A stretch of 64,000 bases of DNA from Monilinia fructicola (taxonomy: Eukaryota > Ascomycota > Leotiomycetes > Helotiales > Sclerotiniaceae), in assembly GCA_008692225.1 (NCBI GenBank), contig VICG01000013.1:992001-1056000 (forward strand), read 5' to 3'. Every line of letters begins with the position of its first letter. Position 1 is the stretch's first letter. This document shows, piece after piece, positions 29,801-40,220 of this stretch. The translations under genes were made by a program, and so were the position numbers. The notes under the pieces are model-generated. The model did no database searches, had not been told where the DNA came from, and was given only the letters and a program-made list of their open reading frames with translations.

Positions 29801-30898
29801 GGCACAGCATCTCAAGTCGCAAAGGCAAAGAAACTGATCGAGGAGAAGAAGAGCGTCTTTGATTCGACAGTAACAGAATCTTTGAACGTCGACAAGAAGC
29901 ACCATAGAGCTCTGATTGGTGCTGGAGGCGCAAACATTCACTCCATTATTGTTAATGCTGGTGGATCTGGTGACCGTCGGGAGCTCGCTCGAGTTGTCCA
30001 ATTTCCCAAGGCCGAATCTGATGGCAACACTATCAGGGTTTGAAGGCAATCGACAACTTGTTGATAACATTGTTGCTGCCATTCAGAAGATTGTTGAGGA
30101 ACGAGACAGCCAAACCACAGAAACTGTGGATGTCCCAACCGACAAGCATCGTCCTTTGATCGGTGCTGGTGGAGAGACTAAGAAGGGAATGGAGAAGAAC
30201 TTCAAGGTCTCCATCGATATCCCTAGACAAGGCAGTGGCCAAACTGGAATCACCGTCACTGGTCTACCTGCTGATGTTGAGAAGGCAAAGGCTCACATTC
30301 TTGAACTTGTCAAAGGTCAAGAGGGTGAGACAGTTCAGGTACCTCGCAAGCTTCACAATGATATTTCAAACAATGGTCTATTCTTCAGAAAATTGCGAAA
30401 ATGATCTTCAAGTAACCGTCGATCATGCAGGAGCTAAGATACCAGCTAGAGCTGCACCACCTTCTGGGACAAGTGCTAAGGATGCTCTGATCACAGATGA
30501 AAAAAGACACATCTGATGATGTTGAGGAATGGTTCGTCTTCAACAAGTCTGATTCTGGAGAGACTGGCGATATTCCATGGGTGTTGCGTGGCAGAACCGA
30601 AAACATCGAGCAAGCCAAGTCCCTTTTGGCTCAAGCCATTGAACAAGCCTCCAAGAACAATTTTGTTGGACACCTCACCCTCGTTGATCCTAGCTTGTAT
30701 GGATCAATCGTTGGTAAGAATGGCAGCAAAGTTAACAGCATTCGAAAGGCCACAGGCTGTAATGTTACTGTTCCTCGTGGACAGGGAAGTGATCCAATTG
30801 AAGTTGTTGGTAGCGAGGAGGGCATTGAAAGGGCCAAGGAGTTGATCCTTCAAGCTGTTGCCGAGGGCAAGAAACAAGCCCGCTCGTGGAGGCGATAG
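26893..30898 (+). CDS. SCP160: Vigilin/SCP160-family multi-KH RNA-binding protein, with five apparent +1 frameshifts
   Basis: Multi-KH protein of the vigilin family, which binds mRNA and polysomes at the ER surface. Two introns (27605-27652 and 28927-28973) plus removal of one base at each of five homopolymers give 1301 residues, near yeast Scp160 (1222). The N-terminus is acidic and low in complexity (about 1-190). KH domains follow, with seven GxxG loops: GKQG, GKGG, GAKG, GQRG, GAGG, GAGG and GKNG. Several other repeats have degenerate loops, as is usual in fungal vigilins. The shifts fall at A-run 27322-27324 (or the C run before it), 29588-29590, T-run 30039-30041, 30398-30401 and 30500-30505. 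Each time the next frame resumes exactly the expected KH sequence. The start is the ATG before MSAVDTTVPNG. Confidence 0.9.
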
Positions 30899-31499
30899 AT
30901 ATTAATTGCATAGTGAAGCGAGTGGTAGAGAGCATTATGATAGGGAATCCATGTGGACGCGGATGAGTGAAGATTTATGAGAAATGGATACGGATGATAC
31001 ATCTCGTCGTGGGGGATTCATGAGCGAAAGTATTTATTATGTTGCATGCAGAGCTTACTCTTTCTTTCTGGGCTCTCTATGTTTACCTTTGGAAGGGGGT
31101 TGATGGGTAGTGGCTTGAGCATATAGGATTTTCGTTTACTTATCATAAACAGATATTGGTGGGAAAATCATGGGAGTTGGTGTTTTGCAGCTTTAATGCA
31201 CTTGATTGAAAAGTTCGTTTTCTGTGGCGCTTGTGAATTGTGGTGATAACTATGCGAAAATGATGGTGGGGGTGTAAAAACCAAAGACCCAGAATGTCAA
31301 CGTATTGAGCTCTCAATATAATCATCTTCAAGAAGTTAAGATGGATATGTGGTGACATGAAATTTGAAGGAGTAGCCCATTGTAGGTGATACACTTTGAT
31401 TCCAGCCTCAACAAATCGTTATATCAATCAAGGTGCGTGAGTGAATTCATGAACATGGTGGGAATGACGATGAGGGCCTAGGTAGAGTTATTTTCTATA

Positions 31500-31870
31500 A
31501 GAGTGTATGAATGGGGCGGGAAGTGCGGACTTGGATTTTGTGAATTGGGGTTGGAGGGATGGAGGGGAGGGATGGATGGATGGTGGTGGAGAGGGATGAA
31601 TGGTGAAGGGATTTCCATGGCCAGAGTGGGATTGTGGGTTGGGTGAGGTTGATTTGCACATGGGGGTGGGTTGGCATGGGATGGGATGGGATGGGATGGT
31701 AGGGAAAAGGGGAGGGGGGAAGTATTCGAAGGGGTGTTGATGGGTGGGTATGTAAGGAGGTGGAAAGGAGAGAGAGGGGGGAAAGGGAGGGAAAGGGGGG
31801 GGATCTTGGAAGGCGGAGAAGAGAGGGTGAGGGTGAGGGGGAAGGGATGGGATGGGCAGAGGATGGCATG
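31500..31870. repeat. G-rich polypurine tract with GGGAT repeats
   Basis: About 370 bp in which the plus strand is nearly all purine with many GGG and GGGG runs. It includes four or more consecutive GGGAT units at about 31677-31698 and further units near 31845-31856. The pattern satisfies the usual G-quadruplex motif (four G-tracts with short loops) and could also form triplex DNA. Confidence 0.75.
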
Positions 31871-32098
31871 GCATGCCATGGCATATAGAACACGACTAGC
31901 GTACGAGTACGAACACACGCATCTCACTTACTAGATACCCAACCAACCACCCAACACATGCTACCATGGCACATCGTCAAACTATCAAGATCCAAGCCAC
32001 GTGCCGTACCGTCAACTCAAATCCTATACCCGTTGAGAGGAGGGCGGTGGATCGCGATGGGGGTTTTGGTCAGATGGGTGTATATATTAGGTATAAAT

Positions 32099-32222
32099 AA
32101 AGAGAGAGAGAGAGAGGTAGGGTAGGTTGATGATGAGATGAGATGAGATGAGATGAGCATGTGGATGTGGATGTGGATGTGGATGTGCATATAGATGTAT
32201 GTATGTATGTATGTATATATAC
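32099..32222. repeat. Compound microsatellite (AG, GAGAT, GTGGAT, GTAT)
   Basis: Consecutive short arrays of AG, GAGAT, GTGGAT and GTAT units end about 50 bp before the left target duplication of the hAT element. Confidence 0.85.
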
Positions 32223-32282
32223 GTATACGGAGGAACCTTGTATGCATTCATGCGTATCTATGTATCTATCAATCCAACCAAC

Positions 32283-34833
32283 TAGGGTTGTTATTTATAC
32301 TGATATACTGTAACGTATATCGGTCACCTTAATATAATATATAATATTGATTAAGGCAAATATATATGTATATATATTTGTAGATTTTGAAAATAGATTT
32401 TTAATTTATTTGAGTAAAGATCAAAAGTATTTTGAACAAAAAAAAAATAATTTTGAATAAAGATTGAAAATATTTTAAAAAGCAAACAATAAATTTAATT
32501 AAATAATTAAAAAATATTTGTGTAATTTATATTTTCAAAGTTTAATTCCTTTTTAATCTTATTTATATTAATGTTTATATCTTTACGAAAAACAATATCA
32601 TTTTCTACATTAAGTATCAATTCTTTTTTCATCTTATTAAATATATATAATCCAAATAATCTAAATTCCTTTTAATTGCTTTTAACGATTGTATATTCAT
32701 ATAAATAAATATTAATATATATCCATAGTAGAAATTGAAAGTTGGTTTTAAAGCTTATTTTAAAGAAAATTTATATAAAAGAAAACTTGTTTAAAAGGAA
32801 CATTATTCGCAATAATATATAACAAATCAAAAGCTAATTTTGAAAATAAAAAAGTATCATATCTTTATATAAATTAATATTAACAAAGAAATAATAAATA
32901 AAGGAATAATAAATAAAGAATTAATATACCGCAATTTCCCAAAAAGCTCTAATACTTTTTGCTTTTCAATAACGATAAGTAAGATTAAATTTATCGGATT
33001 TTTGATGAAAAAAAAAAAAACGTATAAAATTCTATTTCCTGAATTTTTTCTCGAATATATTATTCCAATTTCTAATTAAAAATAGGAGCAAATTCTATAT
33101 TATAATAATTTGAATTTAATATATATATAACAATATATATAGATTAAAACTATAAATACAAACGTTCGTTCCAGTTTCCTTTCTTTATTCCATTATAATA
33201 TTGTTTAATATCAAAAGAAAAAAGTATAATACCTTAAATTTGTAAATATTAAAAATATTAATTTATTTTAATCCAATAAAAAAAAACTTTTAAAAATTAT
33301 GCTTTATTTAATTCTAACATTTTTTGAGTATTGTAAATAAATTATAAAATCAATTAAAAAGCTTTTAATTTTTGCCAAAATATTTTATTATTAAGAAAAA
33401 ATTACAATAAATACTTTGAATCTATATGCTTATTATAATCTTTTAATACATTTTCAATACAAAGAATAAAATTAAATATATGAATTTGAGTACCCTATTT
33501 TATAAGCATTATTTTAATCAACGTATATACTTTTTCTAACGTTAATTTTATAATAGAACAAAAAAGAGAAAGCTTTTTCGGTGATTTTATAAAATAAATA
33601 ATAATAAAATTAATATCCTTAAAAAAAATACTCATTTCAATATCTTTGCTTGGAAATAACAAATTTTTAATAATGAATTGTAATTTATGAGAATTATAAG
33701 GAATAAAATGAATATACTTTAATTCAAAGTTATTTTTTATAAGATTCCAATATTTGTATTGAATAGAATATATATTAGAAGAAAAAGTATACCATTTAGA
33801 AAGATTTCTTTTAATAATTTTTCAAACAATAGTAGTAATATAATTCATAATAAACTCAGTATTTTAAGATTTTTTATAAATTACAGAGTTTTTCTAATAA
33901 TATAATTAAGCATTAATTATAAAAGAAATATTCTTTACTTTTGTATTAATAATATTTGCAGAATTATTACTAATAAATTAAATATATAAAGCTATATTAA
34001 TTACTTCTTAAATTTATAGTTTTATTTGTTAATAATTTAATTCAAAAAGCTTTTTATTAAGTTTTTAACATATAAAAAGGTTTAAATCCTATTTTATTAA
34101 AAAATACTTTCTATTCGAGGGTATTGTAAAATAAAAAATGGATTATAAAGATAAAAATAGCTTTAGCGAAAAGGGTTTTGAAGGTAGAATCAAAGGATTG
34201 AAAATATTCTATTATTTTTGTATTTATATAAGGTTGATTAGCTTTTCAGAAAAGGTATTAAAAATAATAAGAAAGATAACAAATTTGAAATTAAATAATA
34301 TTTTATAATTTTATAATTTTATAGTAATTATATTAAACTTTATCAATTTTAAAATCCTTATTAATAAAAATATATTTAAAATAATGATTAACTGTAGATT
34401 ATTATATTGGATCCTATTTATTATAGTTTATTATAAATAAAATATATAAAAAAAAAAATATAAAAAAAAATGGTATAATAATAAAATATAGGAAAAAGGA
34501 TTAAAATCGAAAATCTAAAAGAAATTCCAAATATATCAAGCAAAATAAATAAATCTAATTAATTGATTCAATAAAATTTGCTTTTAATAATCAAAAAGCT
34601 ATAAAGTAACCTTTTATAAAAACGAATTCTTATTTCTATCTAAAAATCCTTTAGATTTGATCTTATTTTCTTTTATTCTAATAATCTTATTAGATGAAAA
34701 CGGTGAAAAAAAATGATGTACTTGTATATGGTATATATGATATGTTTGGCATAATATTTTTATAACGCTTAAAAAGCGTTATAATATAAAAATATATATT
34801 TGTCAGCCAAAATATATAAATTATACAACCCTA
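32283..34833 (-). mobile_element. RIP-degraded hAT-superfamily DNA transposon
   Basis: A 2551-bp A+T-rich block with sharp edges. The ends are inverted: TAGGGTTGT at 32283-32291 and its complement at 34825-34833, much like the Ac end TAGGGATG. The minus strand still reads like a transposase despite many stops. FDSTFKTLFAKAI and FNKIGFKPF mark the N-terminal half near 34.0-34.2 kb. A YNSHKLQFIIKNLL stretch (the position of the CxxH-like box) lies around 33.7 kb, and a degenerate TRWGTQ box (stop-G-T-Q) near 33.50 kb. A C-terminal dimerisation block lies at about 32735-32835, where DLLYIIANNVPFKQVFF matches the DLLSIPA..ERVFS pattern. The element is inactive, and the G-to-A/C-to-T damage fits RIP. 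Superfamily assignment rests on three agreeing lines: ends, duplication length and protein order. Confidence 0.9.
34760..34784. repeat. Perfect subterminal hairpin in the hAT element
   Basis: TTATAACGCTT and its exact complement AAGCGTTATAA are separated by AAA, giving an 11-bp stem about 50 bp inside the right end. Symmetry is intact although the surroundings are heavily mutated. Confidence 0.75.
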
Positions 34834-35040
34834 CAACCAACTAAGTAAGTAGTATAGAACAAACTCTAATACCCACCCACGCACTCACTTTCTGAACTTT
34901 AACAAATAGATAAATAGAAGAATGAATAAATAAACGAAAGAATAATAAATACAGTAATTAAATGCACCCGCCAGCCACCCTGCAAGCCAAAAAAACACAA
35001 CCCGATTCGCCGATCCGTAGACGACTGCTCGAAAGCAAGA

Positions 35041-35104
35041 TTGATTGATTGATTGATTGATTGATAGGTAGATGGATGGATGGATGGATGGATGGATGGA
35101 TGGA
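35041..35104. repeat. GATT / GGAT tetramer arrays
   Basis: Five or six GATT units are followed, after a short gap, by about eight GGAT units. Confidence 0.9.
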
Positions 35105-35689
35105 CATACCATTCGCGGTGCACTTGCACTTGCAGCTGCAGTTGCACTTGATGTTCTGCAAACTAGAGGTAGGAGCATAGAGTGCGCGAGATAGATGCTT
35201 TGTTATTTATTCATCCATTTATCTATCTATTTATCTATTCATTCGTTTATCTACATAATCATTCACGCATTGATCCACTAATTATCACCTCCCTCCCTCC
35301 CTACCCCCCACCTCGATCCTCCCTCCGCAATGTTGGAATCACAGTACGTACTCAAGCAGTGAGTGCATCGGTTGATCCATGCATGCCTCCATGGATCGAT
35401 CCATGGTCGTTGATGCGGATGGGCCGGGCTGTATAGATTTATTTATCCTCTTACTCGATGTATATGCAGATTATGTATATCGAGAGAGGGGGATATTGGT
35501 GCATGCATGCGTATGTATACCCCCCCTCTGTCCATCAACCACACAACCAACCCCCGCACTTTCCCCAAACCTCAACCGAAAGCAAATGCTAAAGCAAAAG
35601 CTAAAGCAAAAGCTAAATCGAAACCCTAATCAGGGAATACGATGGATGTTGGGTATCTGGTCTAGGGTAGCCTCGATCGAAGGGGATGA

Positions 35690-35722
35690 CAGACAGACAG
35701 ACAGACAGACAGACAGATAGAT
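35690..35722. repeat. CAGA/GATA tetramer array
   Basis: About seven tandem CAGA units grade into GATA. Confidence 0.9.
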
Positions 35723-35996
35723 AGAGGGACACACAGATAGGTAGGCGGGGAAGTGAGGATAAGGGCGTGGGGGTATACCCAGCTTCTTCTATGGGGACCA
35801 CGTGCAGATAGATAGGTGGGTATAGGTATGTATACCTAGGTAGGTATAGGTATATAGATAGGGTCTTGGGATCGTTATTATCGTCATCGTTATTGTTGTT
35901 GTTATTGTTGCGGCTACCTACCTACCTTTCGATTTCAAGACCCGCCATGGGAGGATAGCTGTGAGGTAGTTACGTCCATCATCTGCTGATGGAATA

Positions 35997-36023
35997 GGAT
36001 GGGATGGGATGGGATGGGATGGA
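35997..36023. repeat. GGGAT pentamer array
   Basis: Five GGGAT units give a predicted G-quadruplex motif. The same unit is found at 31.68 kb on the other side of the hAT element. Confidence 0.85.
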
Positions 36024-36708
36024 AACTTGAGATTCTAATTATACCTAGCTAGGTACCTACCTCCTGTACATGGATAAATGATATTGGTGGGATCCCGGTC
36101 TGCTGAAAGTCTTTCTCAATCATCCCATTGCTTCTACTAGTAATCTTCAATGCATTCATTCACTTCAAGCCAAATTTGACAGGAAGCCCGGATAGATATT
36201 CAAGTAAGCACGTCACAAAAAATCACAAATCAGGAATCATTGAAAGAATTTTACAATGCGCATCAATTGCTAATGCTATGCTACTCTGATACCACCAACA
36301 TGGCCAGCAGTACCTGTATCCTCTAAACGTTCAAGTGATCATCTCCCTCTAAACAGATTGAGCCCATGGGCTCATGATCATATAGATCATCTTTGCATGC
36401 AACCATTATACTATGTAACGCCCGTTCCTAACCCAAAGTACCACCTAAGTACAAATCTTTGAATCATCTGTCATCCATTTTGAAGAAAAAAGTAATTACA
36501 AAGAAACAGTTGTTATTTCCTTTTCCATGCCACGCACCAAAGAAAACATCATATCGATTATCGGAAAAATGAAATCTTTATGCAAGGGGTATCAAGTCAT
36601 CATTGCCCTTTCCCGAGGTCCATCAAACGATGAGGATTTGGGCATTACCCAAAAGAAAGATATCCAGACGTTGATGGGATCTCAAGAAACAAAGCTCCTC
36701 ATTATCGA

Positions 36709-38242
36709 TTAGTAGAGGGTGTATCCACCATCGATGATGACGTTGGAACCGGTCATGAATGCGGAGGCATCGGAGGCGAGGAAGACAGCGAGACCGTTAA
36801 GATCATCGACAGCACCAAGACGGTTTTGAGGAGTCAAGGACTTCCAGATAACCTTTTGGGCATCGAGAGCTGGAACGTTGTTGAGGGCAGTGTCCATGTA
36901 TCCTGGGGAGATCATGTTGACACGAACGTTATACTTGGCCCATTCGGCACCAAGAGACTTGCCGAGTTGAACGACTCCTGCCTTGGAAGCATTGTAACAA
37001 GATTGCTCTTGGGGGTAATTGACAATGGACCCGGACATGGAGGCAACGAGGACGATTGATCCAGGCTTGCCAGCGGCCATCATGGCCTTACCAACGGCTT
37101 GTGACATGAGGAAAGATCCAGTAAGGTTGATGTCGATAAGACGACGGAACATGTTGTGGTCATATGTCTCGGCGGGGATGTTTGAGCTAGAGGTCATCGT
37201 TAGCATAAAACATTCGTAGACTAGTGATCGAATTTACTTACTCTGCAATTCCTGCGGAGTTGATCAAAACATCAGGAGCACCATGCTCGGCAACAACGCT
37301 GTTAACGGCAGACTCGATAGCATCGGCATCACGAACGTCAACCTTGAAGAAGCTGATTGGAATCTTGTTACCGGTCAACTCATAGAGCTCAGCAGCCGAA
37401 GCGTCGCCTAACTCTTGGTTGGCATCAAAGATGACAAGAGCCTTGGCTCCGGCCTCAACGCAAGCACGTGCCATATGATTTCCAAGTCCACGAGCACCAC
37501 TATTTTAACTTTTGTCAGTCTTTAAACTTCACTTCGGAAGCAGGATAGCGCCCAAACTAAAATTAATATCAAACATCTAGCTCGTATGATAAGACGCCGA
37601 TAAGAATCAAGAAAAGTTTGAACTGATTGGATCCAAAAATTGATTTGGGTGGGAAATGAGGATGAGATATAGATCAAGAGAATAATGAGAGTTTAGCACA
37701 TACCCAGTAACAACGACGACTTTTCCCATCAAGGACATCTTTTGCATGGTTGGGGTCATGCCTTTGTATGCTGATTGGGTGAGAGGAGTGACAACATCAA
37801 CTGTCTCCTTCGCTGCAGCAGCGGCTGTGACCTCTTCAACTGGAATTGTTACTCTCTCTGCACCAGAACCTATATAACATCTGGGAGTCAGTAATTGACT
37901 GACTACCAGAGAAAATCTGTATGAAGTTTGAAAGATTGAAGCTGCCGAGTAGTATTGAAGATGAATCAAGAAATTGACTCGTCAAACAAAATTAAACACA
38001 CACACAGAGAGAGATAGAGGGTGTAATGGGTTGGGAAATAGGTAGAGAGAATTTGTAATAGATTGATCAAACGTACCTGGTTGAAATTTGGTGGCAGGAA
38101 TCTCCTTCTCATGAATAGCCTCATAATCATTGGCTTGTGGAGTAGTGGTGAAAGCACGAACGGCTTGTCTGGCGATTGATGGAGTAGTTCTGCGACCGGC
38201 CTTGATTGCGGCGCGAACAATGGAAGATCTAACAGCAGACAT
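36709..38242 (-). CDS. Short-chain dehydrogenase/reductase, probably mitochondrial (D-arabinitol 2-dehydrogenase/sugar-alcohol type)
   Basis: NAD(P)-dependent oxidoreductase of the classical SDR family, likely acting on polyols or ketoses such as arabinitol/ribulose or xylulose. Four exons (38242-38077, 37869-37704, 37499-37242, 37186-36709) give 355 residues, about 90 more than a bare SDR. The surplus is N-terminal: MSAVRSSIVRAAIKAGRRTT is rich in Arg and Ser without acids, typical of a mitochondrial presequence, followed by an AFTTTPQAN processing-like site. The cofactor fold shows VVVTGGARGLG (TGxxxGxG), an Asp after the second strand (VIFDAN) and NSAGIA (NAG). The catalytic residues are Ser in LVASMSGSI and Tyr/Lys in CYNASKAG. 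The end VIIDGGYTLY is normal. The first two introns exceed 200 nt. The exact substrate cannot be told from sequence. Confidence 0.88.
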
Positions 38243-40218
38243 GATGATGATGGTGATGGTAATGGTATTTTGTGTAGAGATTAAGGGTTTCAACGTCGGA
38301 ATTGATCTTTGTACAATGAAGGATCAAAAAGAATCGAGAAGACTATTTTATTTGTCTTGTCTTTGAAACTGGAAGTTGAGGTTGGAGTTGGAGTTGAAGT
38401 TGGGGAAGTTGTTGTATATGGAAAAGGAGGAAAAGGAGGAATATGGAAGAGTTGATGGTTCCAGGTTTGATCGGTTTATTTGAAATTCGAGAATTGGAAA
38501 AAGGACTGTGGGAAAATATAAAATCTTAGCGTCATTTCTTAATCGAATCTATAGAGCTAGTACATTAAAGCCGAATGACCGAGAGGCCCAGAGTTTTATT
38601 TTTGTTTTGTTTTCATTTCATCTTGTTTTGGTTTGTTTTATTTTTCAATGGATGGATTTGGGAATGATGAAATGAGTGAATTCAGTGAATCCGAAAGGAG
38701 GTGGGGGGATGATGATGGTGGTGGTGGTGGATTGAGAAAGGAGGAATATTGAATGATGAATGGATGAATGGATGGATGGAGATTGGGCAGTGAACAGTGG
38801 ACAGTGGACAGTTCCCAGTTTTCAATATCCACGGATGGATGATGGATTCACTCTTTGCTTCTTCCTCTTTTACCCACTTGGTCAAGGTGTAGGGAAGTAG
38901 AAATGTAGTGGAGGTCTTATGGGGGTGTGATGGAGGTAATGTTATGAATGAGAGGAAATCTTGAGATAAGAATTCTGACGAACCTTTGAAAGCAGAAACT
39001 TGGAAGTCTTCTATATTCTAAGAAGGATAAAAAATATATATGTACTGTATAAGTTTGTCGAATCTTTGAAAGTCTGCTAACTGGTCAGAAAAAGAAAGAT
39101 GCTACAAAAGACACTCTTCTCAATCTGCAAATCTGCAAATCTGCAAGAGACAACTAAATGATTCAAATCATCTCCACAAAGAAGAAGAAGAAGCTTTTAA
39201 CTGAGTGAATCTGTGCCGCAAAACAGAACTCAGAGTTCACACAGAAACACTGAAAATTGCTTATGCTGTAAGAAGAAGTTCGGACCGGAGATGATCATTC
39301 TCTCCAGATGACTGGGAGGAGATTTCCTTTATAAGGAAAAAAAGGGAGGGAATACGGAAAGAAAATAATGCTGACTGTGTATCCTAGGAATCCAGCTCTT
39401 GGTTTTCCTTTTCAAGTAGATTTATCGATGAATTTGTTGCGAGGGAATACAGAACGAAATCTGTCTAAATGGTATCAAGTCGAAACAAGAAATGGTGGTC
39501 TATATGTTGCAGAAAGTTGACGACGATGAGAGATGAGAGAAATCTATACGGACAAAACAAAGCAAGCAGTAGAGATAGATGGGACTTTGGTGAATGATGG
39601 GATGTTCGGTATTTCAAAGAGAATAAAAGAGGATATGAAAGGTAGAAAGGAGAGAAAAGGTTTGGGAGAGTCAAAGACCTTTTAAATCCAAAATACTTTC
39701 TTCTTCCTGCCCAGGTATTCTAAAATTCCATCGGCAACTCCTCTAGTAGCTTTTCCTAATCCAAGCTTACAGTTTACAGATCAGGGTTCAACAGGGAAGC
39801 TTCCCATCAAGTCCGTGCTGAGTTGCATAGCTTGTCCCACTTCAAACGCTATTGGAGTGCCCGGAACTAGGATTATGTTGCCGGGATATTTGCTAGAAGC
39901 ATCAATGCAGCGGACATGCCTCCAATGACTGTGGCGGTGGTGATGGTGGTGTTGATGGTGGTGTTGATGGTGATGGTGAAGGCGAAGGTGAAGGTGATGG
40001 ATGGCCATGGCAGTGGTGGATGATTATCAGAGGAGTCAAGGATTGGATGATTTGGACTGGGTTGCACAAGGAGAAGGCATGGCAAGCCTGGTAAGTCGTG
40101 GGGGTGACTGACCGTTTGAATGGATACTTTGTTTCCGATATTTCCAGAATCCCAGAATCCCAGAATCCATACTTGTACTGTACTTATACTATACTTGTAC
40201 ATACAAAGATGGTTGAGG
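38243..40218. other. Intergenic region upstream of the SDR gene
   Basis: About 2 kb of ordinary composition that includes the SDR promoter. GGTGAT-type trinucleotide units at 39930-39990 and a thrice-repeated CCCAGAAT at 40146-40168 are the only structures. Frames at 39781-40235 on the minus strand spell His-rich repeats and are not taken as genes. Confidence 0.45.
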
Positions 40219-40220
40219 TA

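Larger units (their letters stand above)
30899..32282. other. 3' flank of vigilin and repeat-rich spacer
   Basis: This region holds the vigilin 3' UTR, a strongly purine-biased tract and microsatellites, with no supported gene. All long frames at 31478-31934 are low-complexity readings of the G-rich tract. Confidence 0.5.
32275..34841. repeat. 8-bp target site duplication of the hAT element
   Basis: CAACCAAC occurs at 32275-32282 and again at 34834-34841, directly outside the terminal TAGGG...CCCTA of the inserted element. An exact 8-bp duplication is the hallmark of hAT insertion. The motif is simple (CAAC twice), so some chance contribution is possible, but it sits precisely at both ends. 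Confidence 0.85.
34842..36708. other. Spacer between hAT element and SDR gene, microsatellite-rich
   Basis: No supported gene. Simple repeats include GATT then GGAT units (35041-35104), GCTAAA-like hexamers near 35588-35618, CAGA units (35690-35716) and GGGAT units (35998-36022). All longer frames are readings of these repeats. The last 250 bp before 36709 is presumably the 3' UTR of the SDR gene. Confidence 0.5.

Noticed and set aside
20478..30505. Programmed ribosomal frameshifting in STE20 and vigilin
   Set aside because: Eight sites without a shared slippery heptamer, all simple +1 homopolymer gains confined to one tract, fit sequencing or assembly error far better.
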